Source of the DNA: JACQFK01 sp964604905
GTDB lineage: Bacteria; Planctomycetota; MHYJ01; JACPRB01
Assembly: GCA_964604905.1 (NCBI GenBank)
Contig: CAZSCC010000718.1
Coordinates: forward strand, 1 to 21,701
Reading direction: 5' to 3'
Length of the DNA stretch: 21,701 bases
The number at the start of each line of letters is the position of its first letter. The stretch's first letter is position 1. The position numbers and the translations under genes were made by a program. The notes beneath the pieces are model-generated. The model ran no database searches and was not told the DNA's origin. It saw only the letters and a program-made list of their open reading frames with translations. This document shows positions 1-7,000 of the stretch, piece by piece.

Positions 1-120
1 GAAGTCCACTGTGCCCGCTGCGATTCGCACCTCGGCCACCTCTTCGACGACGGCCCCCGCCCGACGGGGCTCCGCTACTGCATCAACGGCATCTCGCTTA
101 AGTTCGTCGAGGGCAAGTAG
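1..120 (+). CDS. msrB: Peptide methionine-R-sulfoxide reductase MsrB, C-terminal fragment
   Basis: The window opens inside this gene; 39 residues and a TAG stop are visible in frame 1. They contain CARCDSHLGHLFDDG followed by GLRYCIN, the end of the MsrB fold. In the family, CARC is the second of two CxxC pairs that bind a structural zinc, and the cysteine of RYCIN is the catalytic residue that reduces methionine-R-sulfoxide. The protein ends a few residues after this motif, as usual for MsrB, so the C-terminus is intact. MsrB repairs oxidised methionine with electrons from thioredoxin. The start, the first CxxC pair and any fusion to MsrA or a signal peptide lie outside the window. The next gene begins five bases after the stop, so the two are probably cotranscribed. 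Confidence 0.93.
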   Translation, partial: EVHCARCDSHLGHLFDDGPRPTGLRYCINGISLKFVEGK

Positions 121-125
121 GGTCC

Positions 126-692
126 GTGACCCCCTACGAGACGGCCTGCGCCGCGATCGATCGTGCGAACGCCCAGGATCCGCGGAACCACGAACTCCCC
201 TACTCGCAGCGGATGGTCGAGTGGACCCAGAGGCTCGCGCCGGGGGCGAGCGAAGAACTCCTGCTGGCCGTCCGCGCCCAGCACGTCCGCCGCTGGGAGA
301 CTCCCCGCACGGCGTACCCGGAAGGCCGCGCCGGCTACCTCCGGTGGCGGGAGGCCCTCAAGAAGTTCCACGCCGACGTCCTGGCCGCGATCATGAAGGA
401 GGCGGAGTACGCCGAGCGTTCCGTCGCGAAGGCCGCCGGCCTCATGCTCAAGAAGAACCTCGCCGCCGACCCCGAGGGGCAGACGCTCGAGGACGCCGCG
501 TGCCTCGTCTTCCTCCAGCACGAGTTTGCCGAGTTTGCGGCGAAAACGGAGGAGGACAAGGTCGTGGGGATCCTCCGTAAGTCGTGGGGGAAGATGTCGC
601 CGGCCGCCCGCGAGGCGGCCCTGGGGTTGGCGCTGGAGCCGCGCGAGGCCGGCCTCGTGAATCGGGCGCTGCGGGGCCCTTCGGCAGGGTAG
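126..692 (+). CDS. DUF4202 domain-containing protein
   Basis: A 188-residue soluble, mostly helical protein with no signal peptide or membrane segment. It matches the DUF4202 family over its whole length: an N-terminal helix with NHELPYSQRM (21-30), then AQHVRRWETPR with YP and GYLRWR (51-75) and FHA (81-83), then TLEDAACLVFLQHEF (120-134) and KMSPAAREAAL near the end. The regularly placed His and Glu/Asp residues (H53, H82, E122, D123, H132) would suit a metal site in a helical bundle, but that is inference; the family has no established function. The start is GTG at 126, five bases after the msrB stop, which places it in the msrB transcript and hints at oxidative-stress or housekeeping use. 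The frame is clean from this GTG to the TAG. Confidence 0.85.
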   Translation: MTPYETACAAIDRANAQDPRNHELPYSQRMVEWTQRLAPGASEELLLAVRAQHVRRWETPRTAYPEGRAGYLRWREALKKFHADVLAAIMKEAEYAERSVAKAAGLMLKKNLAADPEGQTLEDAACLVFLQHEFAEFAAKTEEDKVVGILRKSWGKMSPAAREAALGLALEPREAGLVNRALRGPSAG

Positions 693-709
693 AATCCCCT
701 ATCGCTTTC

Positions 710-715
710 AGGAGG
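710..715 (+). promoter_or_regulatory. Strong Shine-Dalgarno for the 62-residue membrane protein
   Basis: AGGAGG lies seven bases before the ATG at 723. This consensus site supports the short ORF as a translated gene. Confidence 0.8.
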
Positions 716-722
716 AATAATC

Positions 723-911
723 ATGAAGACCACCGGGATTTTCCTGGTTCTCGCCGGGGCCAGCAGTTTCATCTTCCACGCCATGAGCATGCAATCCAAG
801 ATCATGGGGATTTTCGGCGAGCATGAGAAGATCGCCGCAGGAGTCGCCCTCGGGGTCGGGGCCGTCCTCCTCGTGCTGGGCCTGAGGAAGAAAAAGCAGG
901 AGAAGAAGTAG
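723..911 (+). CDS. Small two-helix membrane protein
   Basis: A 62-residue protein with a hydrophobic stretch at about residues 4-21, a short polar link (SKIMGIFGEHEK) and a second hydrophobic helix at about 38-54, closed by a lysine-rich tail (RKKKQEKK). Under the positive-inside rule both ends face the cytoplasm. A consensus AGGAGG seven bases before ATG makes translation likely. I do not recognise a family; the shape resembles many small DUF3185-like hairpin proteins, but no signature settles it. It lies 30 bases after the DUF4202 gene on the same strand and its stop codon sits in a palindrome shared with the convergent gene. Confidence 0.72.
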   Translation: MKTTGIFLVLAGASSFIFHAMSMQSKIMGIFGEHEKIAAGVALGVGAVLLVLGLRKKKQEKK

Positions 912-923
912 CCCGGCTACTTC
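905..923 (-). terminator. Palindromic hairpin at convergent stops, probable terminator of the minus-strand run
   Basis: A perfect dyad with 9-base arms, GAAGTAGCC and GGCTACTTC, around one central base. Both convergent stop codons (TAG at 909-911 on +, TAG read from 919-917 on -) fall within it. Read on the minus strand the hairpin is followed by a T-rich stretch (TTCTCCTGCTTTTTC), which fits an intrinsic terminator for the hydrolase gene; the + side has no T-run. A stable loop would need the innermost pairs to open, leaving 7-8 stem pairs. Confidence 0.5.
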
Positions 924-2677
924 AGCTCCGCGTCGATCGTCACCGACTTCGCCCGCGCGCGGAGGCGCTCGAAGAGGTCGGCGGGCAGGCAGCCCGAGAG
1001 CGTCCCCGGCTGCCCCACATGGCTCGTCGAGTAGATCCCGAAGTGGATCGCCCGGTACTCCGGATCGTCCCACAGGATCACCTTCTCGACGCTCTTCCCC
1101 TCGTGGGTGAACGTCAGGTGGGCGGCGAGGGATGCCTCGAGCCGGTACATGCCGTCGGCGCCGGCTTTCGTCCGCGAGACCTCCTTCCCCCAGGCGCTCA
1201 CGACGATCTCGGCGGGAACTCCCTTGCCCTCGCGGGTCGCCTTCCCTGACACCGTGGCCTTGAGCGGCTCGGGGGCCTTCCCGAAGTAGACCGGATTGGT
1301 GATCGCGACCGCGCCCTTGTTCCGGCAGAGCACCTTCACGAGCGCCCACTTCGTCGCCGAGACGGGCACGCTCCCCCGCCACTCCCGCTTTCCGCTCGCG
1401 GCGTCCACCGCGGCGGCCTTGCCGTCGGCGATCAGCTCCAGCCGGTCGATGGCGTCCTTCGGATCGGCCGAGGCCCACGCGCGGATCGAGAGCGCGCCCT
1501 TTTCGAGGGTCGCGATGCAGAACGCGCCCGAGGACATGAAGCTGCGGCCCGCGCCGAGCGCGTCGACGATCTTCCCGAGGTCGATCGTCGGGCCCATGTC
1601 CGGCACGTGGGCGTAGGTCGCGTGGGGTCCCGCCCTGAGATCGGCGGCGCCGAAGACCGTGTCGTTTTCGGCGAAGCCCGGGACGCGGTAGCCTTCGTTC
1701 AGCGCGGCGAACCAGAGCGCCTGGTCCTCCCGGTGGTCGGGATGGTCGCCCATGACGGCGAGACCGCCGACGGGAGCGCCGGCCAGGAGATCGAAGGGAA
1801 ACTCGGCCGCGATGTTGCTCACGCGGTTCTTCCCGATCATGAAGGTCCGCGTGGGGTGGGCGTAGATCGAGAGGATCCCGCGGTCGCGCCAGCTCTTGAC
1901 GCAGTCGAAGACGGGCGGGTTGTCCCACTGGCTCGACTTGTAGGGGCCGAGCGGCTTCGTCTTGTCGCCGGTCTGCCACGGGTCCCAGCTGTCGTCGTAG
2001 AAGGACCACCACGCGTCGCCCGGCTTCTCGGTGTACGGGAGCGTGAGGCCCTCCATCTTCGCGCCCAAGACCCAGACGTGCCCGTACCGGCCCTTGATCG
2101 CCTCGTTGTTCCATCCGAGCCGGAGTTGGGCGCCGTACTTCCGGTTCCACGCCTCGGCGGCCGCCTCGGTGCGGCGTCCCCCGTGCATCGGCTGGCCGCC
2201 GTCCACCACCCACGGGCCACCGCCGCCCGCGGAGTAGTAGCTCCATCCGCGCGAGGCGTGCAGGCTGGCGGCGAACTCCATCGTGACCTGCGTCTTGCCG
2301 TAATTCTTGTCGGCGGCCCCCTCGCGGTTCAGGTGGTTGTGGTCGCCCCCGGCGTACCAGCCCTCCTTGCGGAGGTCGACCCACCGTTTCAATTCGATCC
2401 TCTTCTCCGCCGCGCCGTCGAACGTCCACTCCTCGTCGAGCGCGAAGAACTCGAAGCCGGCGTCGGCGTGGATCGAATACTTTCCCTTCGGGAGCGCGAC
2501 CTTCCAGCCGTCGGGAGGGACGAAGTGTCCGCTGAGGGTGCGATAGCCCGTGCCGCCGACGATCTCGCCCGCGGCGTTCTTCAGGACCACGCGCGCGAAG
2601 ATGGGCTTCCCGGAGTCAGCGACCGTGATCGTGACGGTCGGGTCCTGGAGGGCGAGCACGAAAGCCAGTGCGATCAT
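917..2677 (-). CDS. CehA/McbA-type PHP-fold metallohydrolase, probably secreted
   Basis: A 586-residue protein with a short hydrophobic N-terminus (MIALAFVLALQ) that may be a signal peptide lacking its usual positive start. Residues 12-95 look like a small beta-sandwich. The PHP-like core follows: WYAGGDHNHLNREG (107-120) supplies the HxH metal ligands, YAHPTR (272-277) a further histidine, then GGLAVMGDHPDHRED, LNEGYRVPGFAENDT (326-340) and a glycine/YAHV segment, the order seen in CehA/McbA proteins. Family members are metal-dependent hydrolases; McbA and CehA cleave carbaryl, but most relatives have unknown substrates. Residues about 470-535 resemble a carboxypeptidase-regulatory-like beta domain. 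The gene lies eight bases after the M28 peptidase gene and is last in a four-gene run. One residue seems missing between Asp112 and the first His relative to the usual GDLHVH motif. Confidence 0.68.
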   Translation of the reverse strand: MIALAFVLALQDPTVTITVADSGKPIFARVVLKNAAGEIVGGTGYRTLSGHFVPPDGWKVALPKGKYSIHADAGFEFFALDEEWTFDGAAEKRIELKRWVDLRKEGWYAGGDHNHLNREGAADKNYGKTQVTMEFAASLHASRGWSYYSAGGGGPWVVDGGQPMHGGRRTEAAAEAWNRKYGAQLRLGWNNEAIKGRYGHVWVLGAKMEGLTLPYTEKPGDAWWSFYDDSWDPWQTGDKTKPLGPYKSSQWDNPPVFDCVKSWRDRGILSIYAHPTRTFMIGKNRVSNIAAEFPFDLLAGAPVGGLAVMGDHPDHREDQALWFAALNEGYRVPGFAENDTVFGAADLRAGPHATYAHVPDMGPTIDLGKIVDALGAGRSFMSSGAFCIATLEKGALSIRAWASADPKDAIDRLELIADGKAAAVDAASGKREWRGSVPVSATKWALVKVLCRNKGAVAITNPVYFGKAPEPLKATVSGKATREGKGVPAEIVVSAWGKEVSRTKAGADGMYRLEASLAAHLTFTHEGKSVEKVILWDDPEYRAIHFGIYSTSHVGQPGTLSGCLPADLFERLRARAKSVTIDAELK

Positions 2678-2685
2678 GCTGAAGA

Positions 2686-4416
2686 CTACGGCGTGGGAGG
2701 GGGTAAAATTGAAGGTTCAGGCGAACGTCTCCTGAGGCTTCCCAGGTTGTCCGCCCGGTTCAGGTTCTTGTAAGCGTTGTCGATCCAGGTGGGGAACTCG
2801 TGCACGAAGAGGCGGCCGAGCACGGCCAGCTGGAAGAGCATCATCCCGACTGACACCGCCACGATATGCTCCCCGATGAGGGGCGCGAGCGTCCGCGACT
2901 CCGCCGCGCGCTCGAGGATCGTGCTGGCGAAGGTCCCGATCAGCCAGGCCGAGAGGAACATCCCTCCGAAGCTGTAGGTGCCGAGCAGGTTCTCGAAGAG
3001 GCCGACGGCGCCGGAACAGAAGCGGCGGATCGCGCCGCCGGACTGCCGCTCGAACGGGACCGTCGTCTTTCCGCGTTTCACGACGAGCCGCGCGACGGGG
3101 CGCCTCCGCCACGTGAGCCCTTTCGACGCCGCGTACTCCGCGACCTCGCGGTTCAGTCGCTCCTCGTTGCCCCACTCGAAGACGTCGTCCACGTCGAGCG
3201 TCTGCGACGCCTCGTCGAAGCGGCCGGCGCAGAGGATGTTGACGTTGCGGCGGTTGGGCTCGACGGCGTCTTTCAGCGCCGCGACGACGCGGCCGTCGGA
3301 GAGGTCGTAGAGCCGCGCGTAGTGGCAGTCGTCGATCGTGCGGGGCGCGCCGGGTCGCTTCCCGGACTCGAAGCGCTCGAAGAAGTCGTCGAGGATGACG
3401 AGCGTCTCCTTGAGCGGCTCGGGGTAGACGCGGTCGGCGGTGTCGTTCTTCGTGTGGATCTTCCCGCCGACGATGAAGGCGCTCGCCTTGCCGGGCTTCA
3501 TGGCGACGATCGCGGAGGCGGGGATGGTGAAGGGCGGCTCGAACTTCTTCCCCGAGAGCGCGCAGCCGATCCGGTGGAAGAAGTCGGCGATCACGCGGGG
3601 AAGCGAGCGGTTGACCTCGAGGAACGAGAGGTGGTCGGTCGTGCCGCCGGCCAGGTAGGTGTTGTAGCGGATCCCGTGGCCGTGGGCGATCTCGCGGAGG
3701 ATGTCGTCGAGCCGGTCGCTCCCCTTGAAGGGCAGGACGGCGCGGATGAAATTGGCTCCGAGCGTGGTGACGGGAAAGTAGAGCTTGCCCTCGCCGACCG
3801 AGTCCACGGAGACGACGGCGCGTAGGCGTTCGAGGTCGGCCTTCGGGAGCGTGCGCACGTAGTGGCGCGAGCCGGAGACGCCGAAGCGGTAGGTGAGGAG
3901 GGGTCCGAGGACGATCGCGATCGCGGCGGCCAGGTAGTGGCGGGTGGTGAGCGCGATCGAGACGGCCCAGAAGAAGGCGGCGAGCAGGAGCTGGGACATG
4001 AGCCCGATCAGGCCGCACTCCTCCGAGCCCGCGAGGAAGTAGACCCGGGTGAATTCGGGGGGGCGAGAGTTTTCGAGGTCGGCCAGGAGGTACTGCTTGA
4101 GGATCTCCTCGCCGGTCGTGTTGTCGTCGGCGCCGGGGCCGCCCCAGGTGTCGTAGTGGGCGACGAGGAGGAGGGCGTCGGGCTTCCTCCCGGGGACCTC
4201 GAAGACGTAGTTCATCCGGGTGGTTCGCCGGGCGAGCCAGGGGAGCTCCTGGCGGATCACCTTGACGCGCGCGCCGTTCGGGTGGGTCGCCAGCGAGCGG
4301 ATGAAGTCCTCGACCTTGTTCTCGTTGAGCTCGTTGGGCTTCTTCGTGCCGCGGGGGATCTCGCCCGCGCGGATGCGTTCCAGGAGTTCGGAGACCCGTT
4401 CGTCGACGGAGCGCAT
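2686..4416 (-). CDS. M28-family metallopeptidase with membrane helices, one pair inserted in the catalytic domain
   Basis: A 576-residue protein carrying the M28 aminopeptidase metal site: H87 and D89 in LLVAHYDTWGG, D97 in GADDNTTGEE, E132/E133 in AGSEECGLIG, D205 in VSVDSVG and H321 in GKIHTKNDTADRV. These fit the two-zinc ligand order and the general-base glutamate of M28. Between EECGLIG and SGSRHYV, which are adjacent in ordinary members, sit about 40 extra residues (140-178) forming two hydrophobic helices. Two more helices lie at about 482-500 and 515-537. Both halves of the active site stay on the same side because the insert is a hairpin; with no signal peptide the side is unclear. 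The start ATG follows a perfect palindrome and has no clear Shine-Dalgarno. Peptidase activity is inferred from intact ligands; the substrate is unknown. Confidence 0.78.
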   Translation of the reverse strand: MRSVDERVSELLERIRAGEIPRGTKKPNELNENKVEDFIRSLATHPNGARVKVIRQELPWLARRTTRMNYVFEVPGRKPDALLLVAHYDTWGGPGADDNTTGEEILKQYLLADLENSRPPEFTRVYFLAGSEECGLIGLMSQLLLAAFFWAVSIALTTRHYLAAAIAIVLGPLLTYRFGVSGSRHYVRTLPKADLERLRAVVSVDSVGEGKLYFPVTTLGANFIRAVLPFKGSDRLDDILREIAHGHGIRYNTYLAGGTTDHLSFLEVNRSLPRVIADFFHRIGCALSGKKFEPPFTIPASAIVAMKPGKASAFIVGGKIHTKNDTADRVYPEPLKETLVILDDFFERFESGKRPGAPRTIDDCHYARLYDLSDGRVVAALKDAVEPNRRNVNILCAGRFDEASQTLDVDDVFEWGNEERLNREVAEYAASKGLTWRRRPVARLVVKRGKTTVPFERQSGGAIRRFCSGAVGLFENLLGTYSFGGMFLSAWLIGTFASTILERAAESRTLAPLIGEHIVAVSVGMMLFQLAVLGRLFVHEFPTWIDNAYKNLNRADNLGSLRRRSPEPSILPPPTP

Positions 4417-4420
4417 GTCG

Positions 4421-4453
4421 ATAGGATGAAGTAAGCGGCTTACTTCATCCTAT
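4421..4453. repeat. Perfect 33-base palindrome between hom and the M28 peptidase gene
   Basis: ATAGGATGAAGTAAG and its exact reverse complement flank a CGG centre (16 paired positions around one base). It begins at the hom stop codon and ends four bases before the next start. No T-run follows on either strand, so it is not a classical terminator. In the mRNA it would form a stem that occupies the place where a ribosome binding site should be. Confidence 0.85.
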
Positions 4454-5736
4454 TACCCCTCCTCGAAGATCCGGATGACCACCGGGGTGCCGGCAAGGAC
4501 CGGGAGGCGGGTGATCTCCCCGATCGCCTTCCGGAGCTCCGACTCGCGACAGCGGTGGGCGAGGATCTTGACGTGGCCGCTGCCGGGCTTGCCCTCGACC
4601 AGCGTCGCCGAGGCGTGCGAGATCGAGACGCCGCGGTTCCCGAGCGCGGTCGCGATGAGGCCGATCACGCCGGGCACGTCGCGGATGGGGAAGCGGAGGT
4701 AGTACTTCGACTCGAGGTCGGCCGCGATCGGGCGGTGCGAGATCTCGGGAAGGTGCCACACCGCCTCCGCGTGACCGTGGCCGTTCTTCGAGATGTCGAT
4801 GATGTCCGAGAGGACTGCGCTCGCCGTCGGGAGCGACCCCGCGCCCTTGCCCGTGAAGATCATCTCGTCCACCGCGTCGCCGCGCAGGAGGACGCTGTTG
4901 AACTCGTTCCGGACGTGGGCGAGCGGGTGGACGTTCGGAAGCAGCGCCGGGTGGGACCGCAGGTCGAGCGTATCGCCCAGGTCCTTCCCGACCACGATGT
5001 GCTTGAGCACGTACCCCAGCTCGGCCGCGCTCCGGATGTCCTCGTCCTCGATCAGGCGGATGCCCTCCACGGGGAAGGTCACCCGGTCGAGCTCGGCTCC
5101 GAAGGCGAGCTCGGAGAGGATCTGGAGCTTCTGCGCCGCGTCGTGGCCGTCGATGTCGAGCGAGGGGTCGGCCCCGGCGAACCCGAGCTTCTGCGCCTCG
5201 GCCAGCGCCGCCGCGAAGCTGCACTTCTCCTCGGTCATCTTCGTGAGGATGTAATTGCAGGTGCCGTTCACGATCCCGACCAGGGTCGAGATCCGGTTGC
5301 CGACCAGGCCCGCCGTGATCGCGCGGATGATCGGGATGCCGCCGCAGACGGAGGCCTCGAAGCCGATCCGCACGCGGCGGTCGGCCGCGCGGCGGAAGAG
5401 CTCCGCTCCCGATTGCGCCAGCAGCGCCTTGTTCGCGGTGACGACGTTCTTTCCGGCCTCGATCGCGCGCGAGAGGTAGGCCTTGGCCGGCTCGATCCCG
5501 CCGATCAGCTCGACGACGATGTCGACGTCCTTCGCGTCGAGGATGGCGCCCGCGTCGGTGGTGAGGAGCGAGCGCTCGACGGGGCGCTCCTTCTTCGGGT
5601 CGCGGATGAGGATGCGCTGGACCTCGAGCTCGACGCCCGTGCGGTCGGCCACGACCGCGCGGTTGCGGCGGATGAGCTCGACCAGGCCGCTTCCGACCGT
5701 GCCGCAGCCGAGGAGCCCGATCCGGACCTTCTTCAC
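4453..5736 (-). CDS. hom: Homoserine dehydrogenase
   Basis: A 427-residue protein matching bacterial monofunctional homoserine dehydrogenase in length and layout. The Rossmann NAD(P)-binding loop is GLLGCGTVGSG (7-17), with VVELIGG and VVTANKALL (98-106) closing the cofactor site. The catalytic region holds FEASVCGGIPIIRA, GIVNGTCNYIL (154-164) and FAGADPSLDIDGHDAAQKL (186-204), whose acidic residues and lysine bind homoserine and drive hydride transfer. A C-terminal ACT domain (about 345-423; FPIRDVPGVIGLIA) is the usual site of threonine feedback control. The enzyme reduces aspartate semialdehyde to homoserine, the branch point to threonine and methionine. The GTG start overlaps the stop of the upstream PLP enzyme gene as GTGA, indicating translational coupling and a joint role in methionine-branch metabolism. 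Confidence 0.96.
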   Translation of the reverse strand: MKKVRIGLLGCGTVGSGLVELIRRNRAVVADRTGVELEVQRILIRDPKKERPVERSLLTTDAGAILDAKDVDIVVELIGGIEPAKAYLSRAIEAGKNVVTANKALLAQSGAELFRRAADRRVRIGFEASVCGGIPIIRAITAGLVGNRISTLVGIVNGTCNYILTKMTEEKCSFAAALAEAQKLGFAGADPSLDIDGHDAAQKLQILSELAFGAELDRVTFPVEGIRLIEDEDIRSAAELGYVLKHIVVGKDLGDTLDLRSHPALLPNVHPLAHVRNEFNSVLLRGDAVDEMIFTGKGAGSLPTASAVLSDIIDISKNGHGHAEAVWHLPEISHRPIAADLESKYYLRFPIRDVPGVIGLIATALGNRGVSISHASATLVEGKPGSGHVKILAHRCRESELRKAIGEITRLPVLAGTPVVIRIFEEG

Positions 5737-6911
5737 GCGACGCCCACGCCGCTCGAGACCTTGACCTTCTCGAGGGCCTGTTCGAGGTCGCGGATGAGGT
5801 CGCGGACGTCCTCGAGCCCGATCGACAGGCGGATGAGGCCGTCGGCGATGCCGACCTGCCGGCGCATGGCCGGGTCGACCGAGGCGTGGGTCATCGTGGC
5901 GGGCTGGCAGAGGAGCGACTTCACGCCGCCCAGGCTCTCGGCGAGGGTCCAGAGCTCGGGGTACGAGGTGAACTTCTTCGTCTCCTCGAGATCGGCCTTG
6001 AGCTCGATCGAGACCATGGCGCCGAAGTCCTTCATCTGCCGCTTCGCGATGTCGTGACCGGGGTGCGTGGGCAGCCCGGGGAAATAGACTTTCGCGATCT
6101 TGGGGTGCTTGACGAAGTACTCGGCGATCTTCTTCGCGTTCTCGCAGTGGCGGTCCATCCGGATGGCGAGGGTCTTGACGCCCCTCAGCGTGAGGAAGCA
6201 GTCCATGGGGGCGGGCACCGCGCCGACGGCATTCTGGAAGAACTTGAGCGGGTCGTGGATCTCCTGCTGGGCGGTCACGATCGCGCCGCCCAGGACGTCG
6301 GAGTGGCCGTTGATGTACTTCGTGGTCGAGTGGATGACGATGTCGGTCCCCAGCTTGAGAGGCGACTGGAGATAGGGCGAGGCGAAGGTGTTGTCGCAGA
6401 CCACGAGGGCGCCGCGCTTCTTCGCGATCGCGGCCGCGCCGGCCAGGTCGATGATGCGGAGGAGCGGGTTGGAGGGCGTCTCGAGCCAGAGGAGCTTCGT
6501 CTGGGGGGTGAAGGCCTTCTCGATCTCCGGGAGCTTCGTCGCGTCGACGAAGGTGAATGTGACGCCGAACTTCTCGTAGAGCTTGGTGAAGATGCGGTAG
6601 GCGCCGCCGTAGAGGTCCTGGCAGGTGACGACGTGGTCGCCCGACTTCAGGGTATTCAGGACGTTGTTGATGGCGGCCATGCCGCTCGAGAAGGCGAGGC
6701 CGAACTTGCCGCCGTCCTCGAGGGAGGCGATGCACTCCTCGAGCGCGGTGCGGATGGGGTTCCCGGTGCGGGCGTAGACGTAGCCCTTGTGGACGCCGGG
6801 AGTCTCCTGGCCGAACGTGGAGGTCTGGTAGATGGGGACGTTGACGGCGCCGGTGCCCTCGTCGTTGGGCTGGCCGTTGTGGATCGAGCGGGTCGAGAAT
6901 TCGTAGGGCAT
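5733..6911 (-). CDS. metB: Cystathionine gamma-synthase/lyase family PLP enzyme
   Basis: A 392-residue Cys/Met-metabolism PLP enzyme. It shows VPIYQTSTF (25-33), GYVYARTGNP (43-52) with the Tyr-x-Arg phosphate contacts from the partner subunit, SSGMAA (75-80), LETPSNP (143-149), the PLP-nitrogen aspartate in VCDNTFASPY (D173) and the Schiff-base lysine in HSTTKYINGHSD (K198). The C-terminal SLGGVKSL and HASV segments are family hallmarks. Members make or cleave cystathionine or act on O-acyl homoserine; sequence reading alone does not fix which. The overlap with homoserine dehydrogenase favours a biosynthetic gamma-synthase role. The ATG at 6911 was chosen because AGGAGG lies six bases before it and the protein then begins at the usual family position (MPYEFSTRSIHNG); the open frame extends 25 codons further upstream across the promoter, which is not coding. 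Confidence 0.92.
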   Translation of the reverse strand: MPYEFSTRSIHNGQPNDEGTGAVNVPIYQTSTFGQETPGVHKGYVYARTGNPIRTALEECIASLEDGGKFGLAFSSGMAAINNVLNTLKSGDHVVTCQDLYGGAYRIFTKLYEKFGVTFTFVDATKLPEIEKAFTPQTKLLWLETPSNPLLRIIDLAGAAAIAKKRGALVVCDNTFASPYLQSPLKLGTDIVIHSTTKYINGHSDVLGGAIVTAQQEIHDPLKFFQNAVGAVPAPMDCFLTLRGVKTLAIRMDRHCENAKKIAEYFVKHPKIAKVYFPGLPTHPGHDIAKRQMKDFGAMVSIELKADLEETKKFTSYPELWTLAESLGGVKSLLCQPATMTHASVDPAMRRQVGIADGLIRLSIGLEDVRDLIRDLEQALEKVKVSSGVGVA

Positions 6912-6917
6912 CGCGGG

Positions 6918-6923
6918 CCTCCT
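6918..6923 (-). promoter_or_regulatory. Shine-Dalgarno of the metB-like gene, paired with an upstream anti-SD copy
   Basis: Read on the minus strand AGGAGG precedes the ATG by six bases and fixes the start. Its exact complement CCTCCT lies five bases upstream (6929-6934), forming a 6-pair dyad that could hide the site if it is transcribed. Confidence 0.75.
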
Positions 6924-6936
6924 GAGTAAGGAGGTA

Positions 6937-6965
6937 AATATAACGACATGTAGATACGTTGTCAA
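6937..6965 (-). promoter_or_regulatory. Near-consensus sigma-70 promoter for metB-hom-peptidase-hydrolase run
   Basis: On the minus strand TTGACA (6965-6960), a 17-base spacer and TATATT (6942-6937) match the housekeeping promoter consensus at 11 of 12 positions with ideal spacing. Transcription would begin near 6930, leaving a leader of only about 20 bases before the ATG. The site stands out in an otherwise GC-rich sequence. Confidence 0.8.
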
Positions 6966-7000
6966 GAACCCACGGCGGGGAATCAAGAGGAGGCGGTCGG

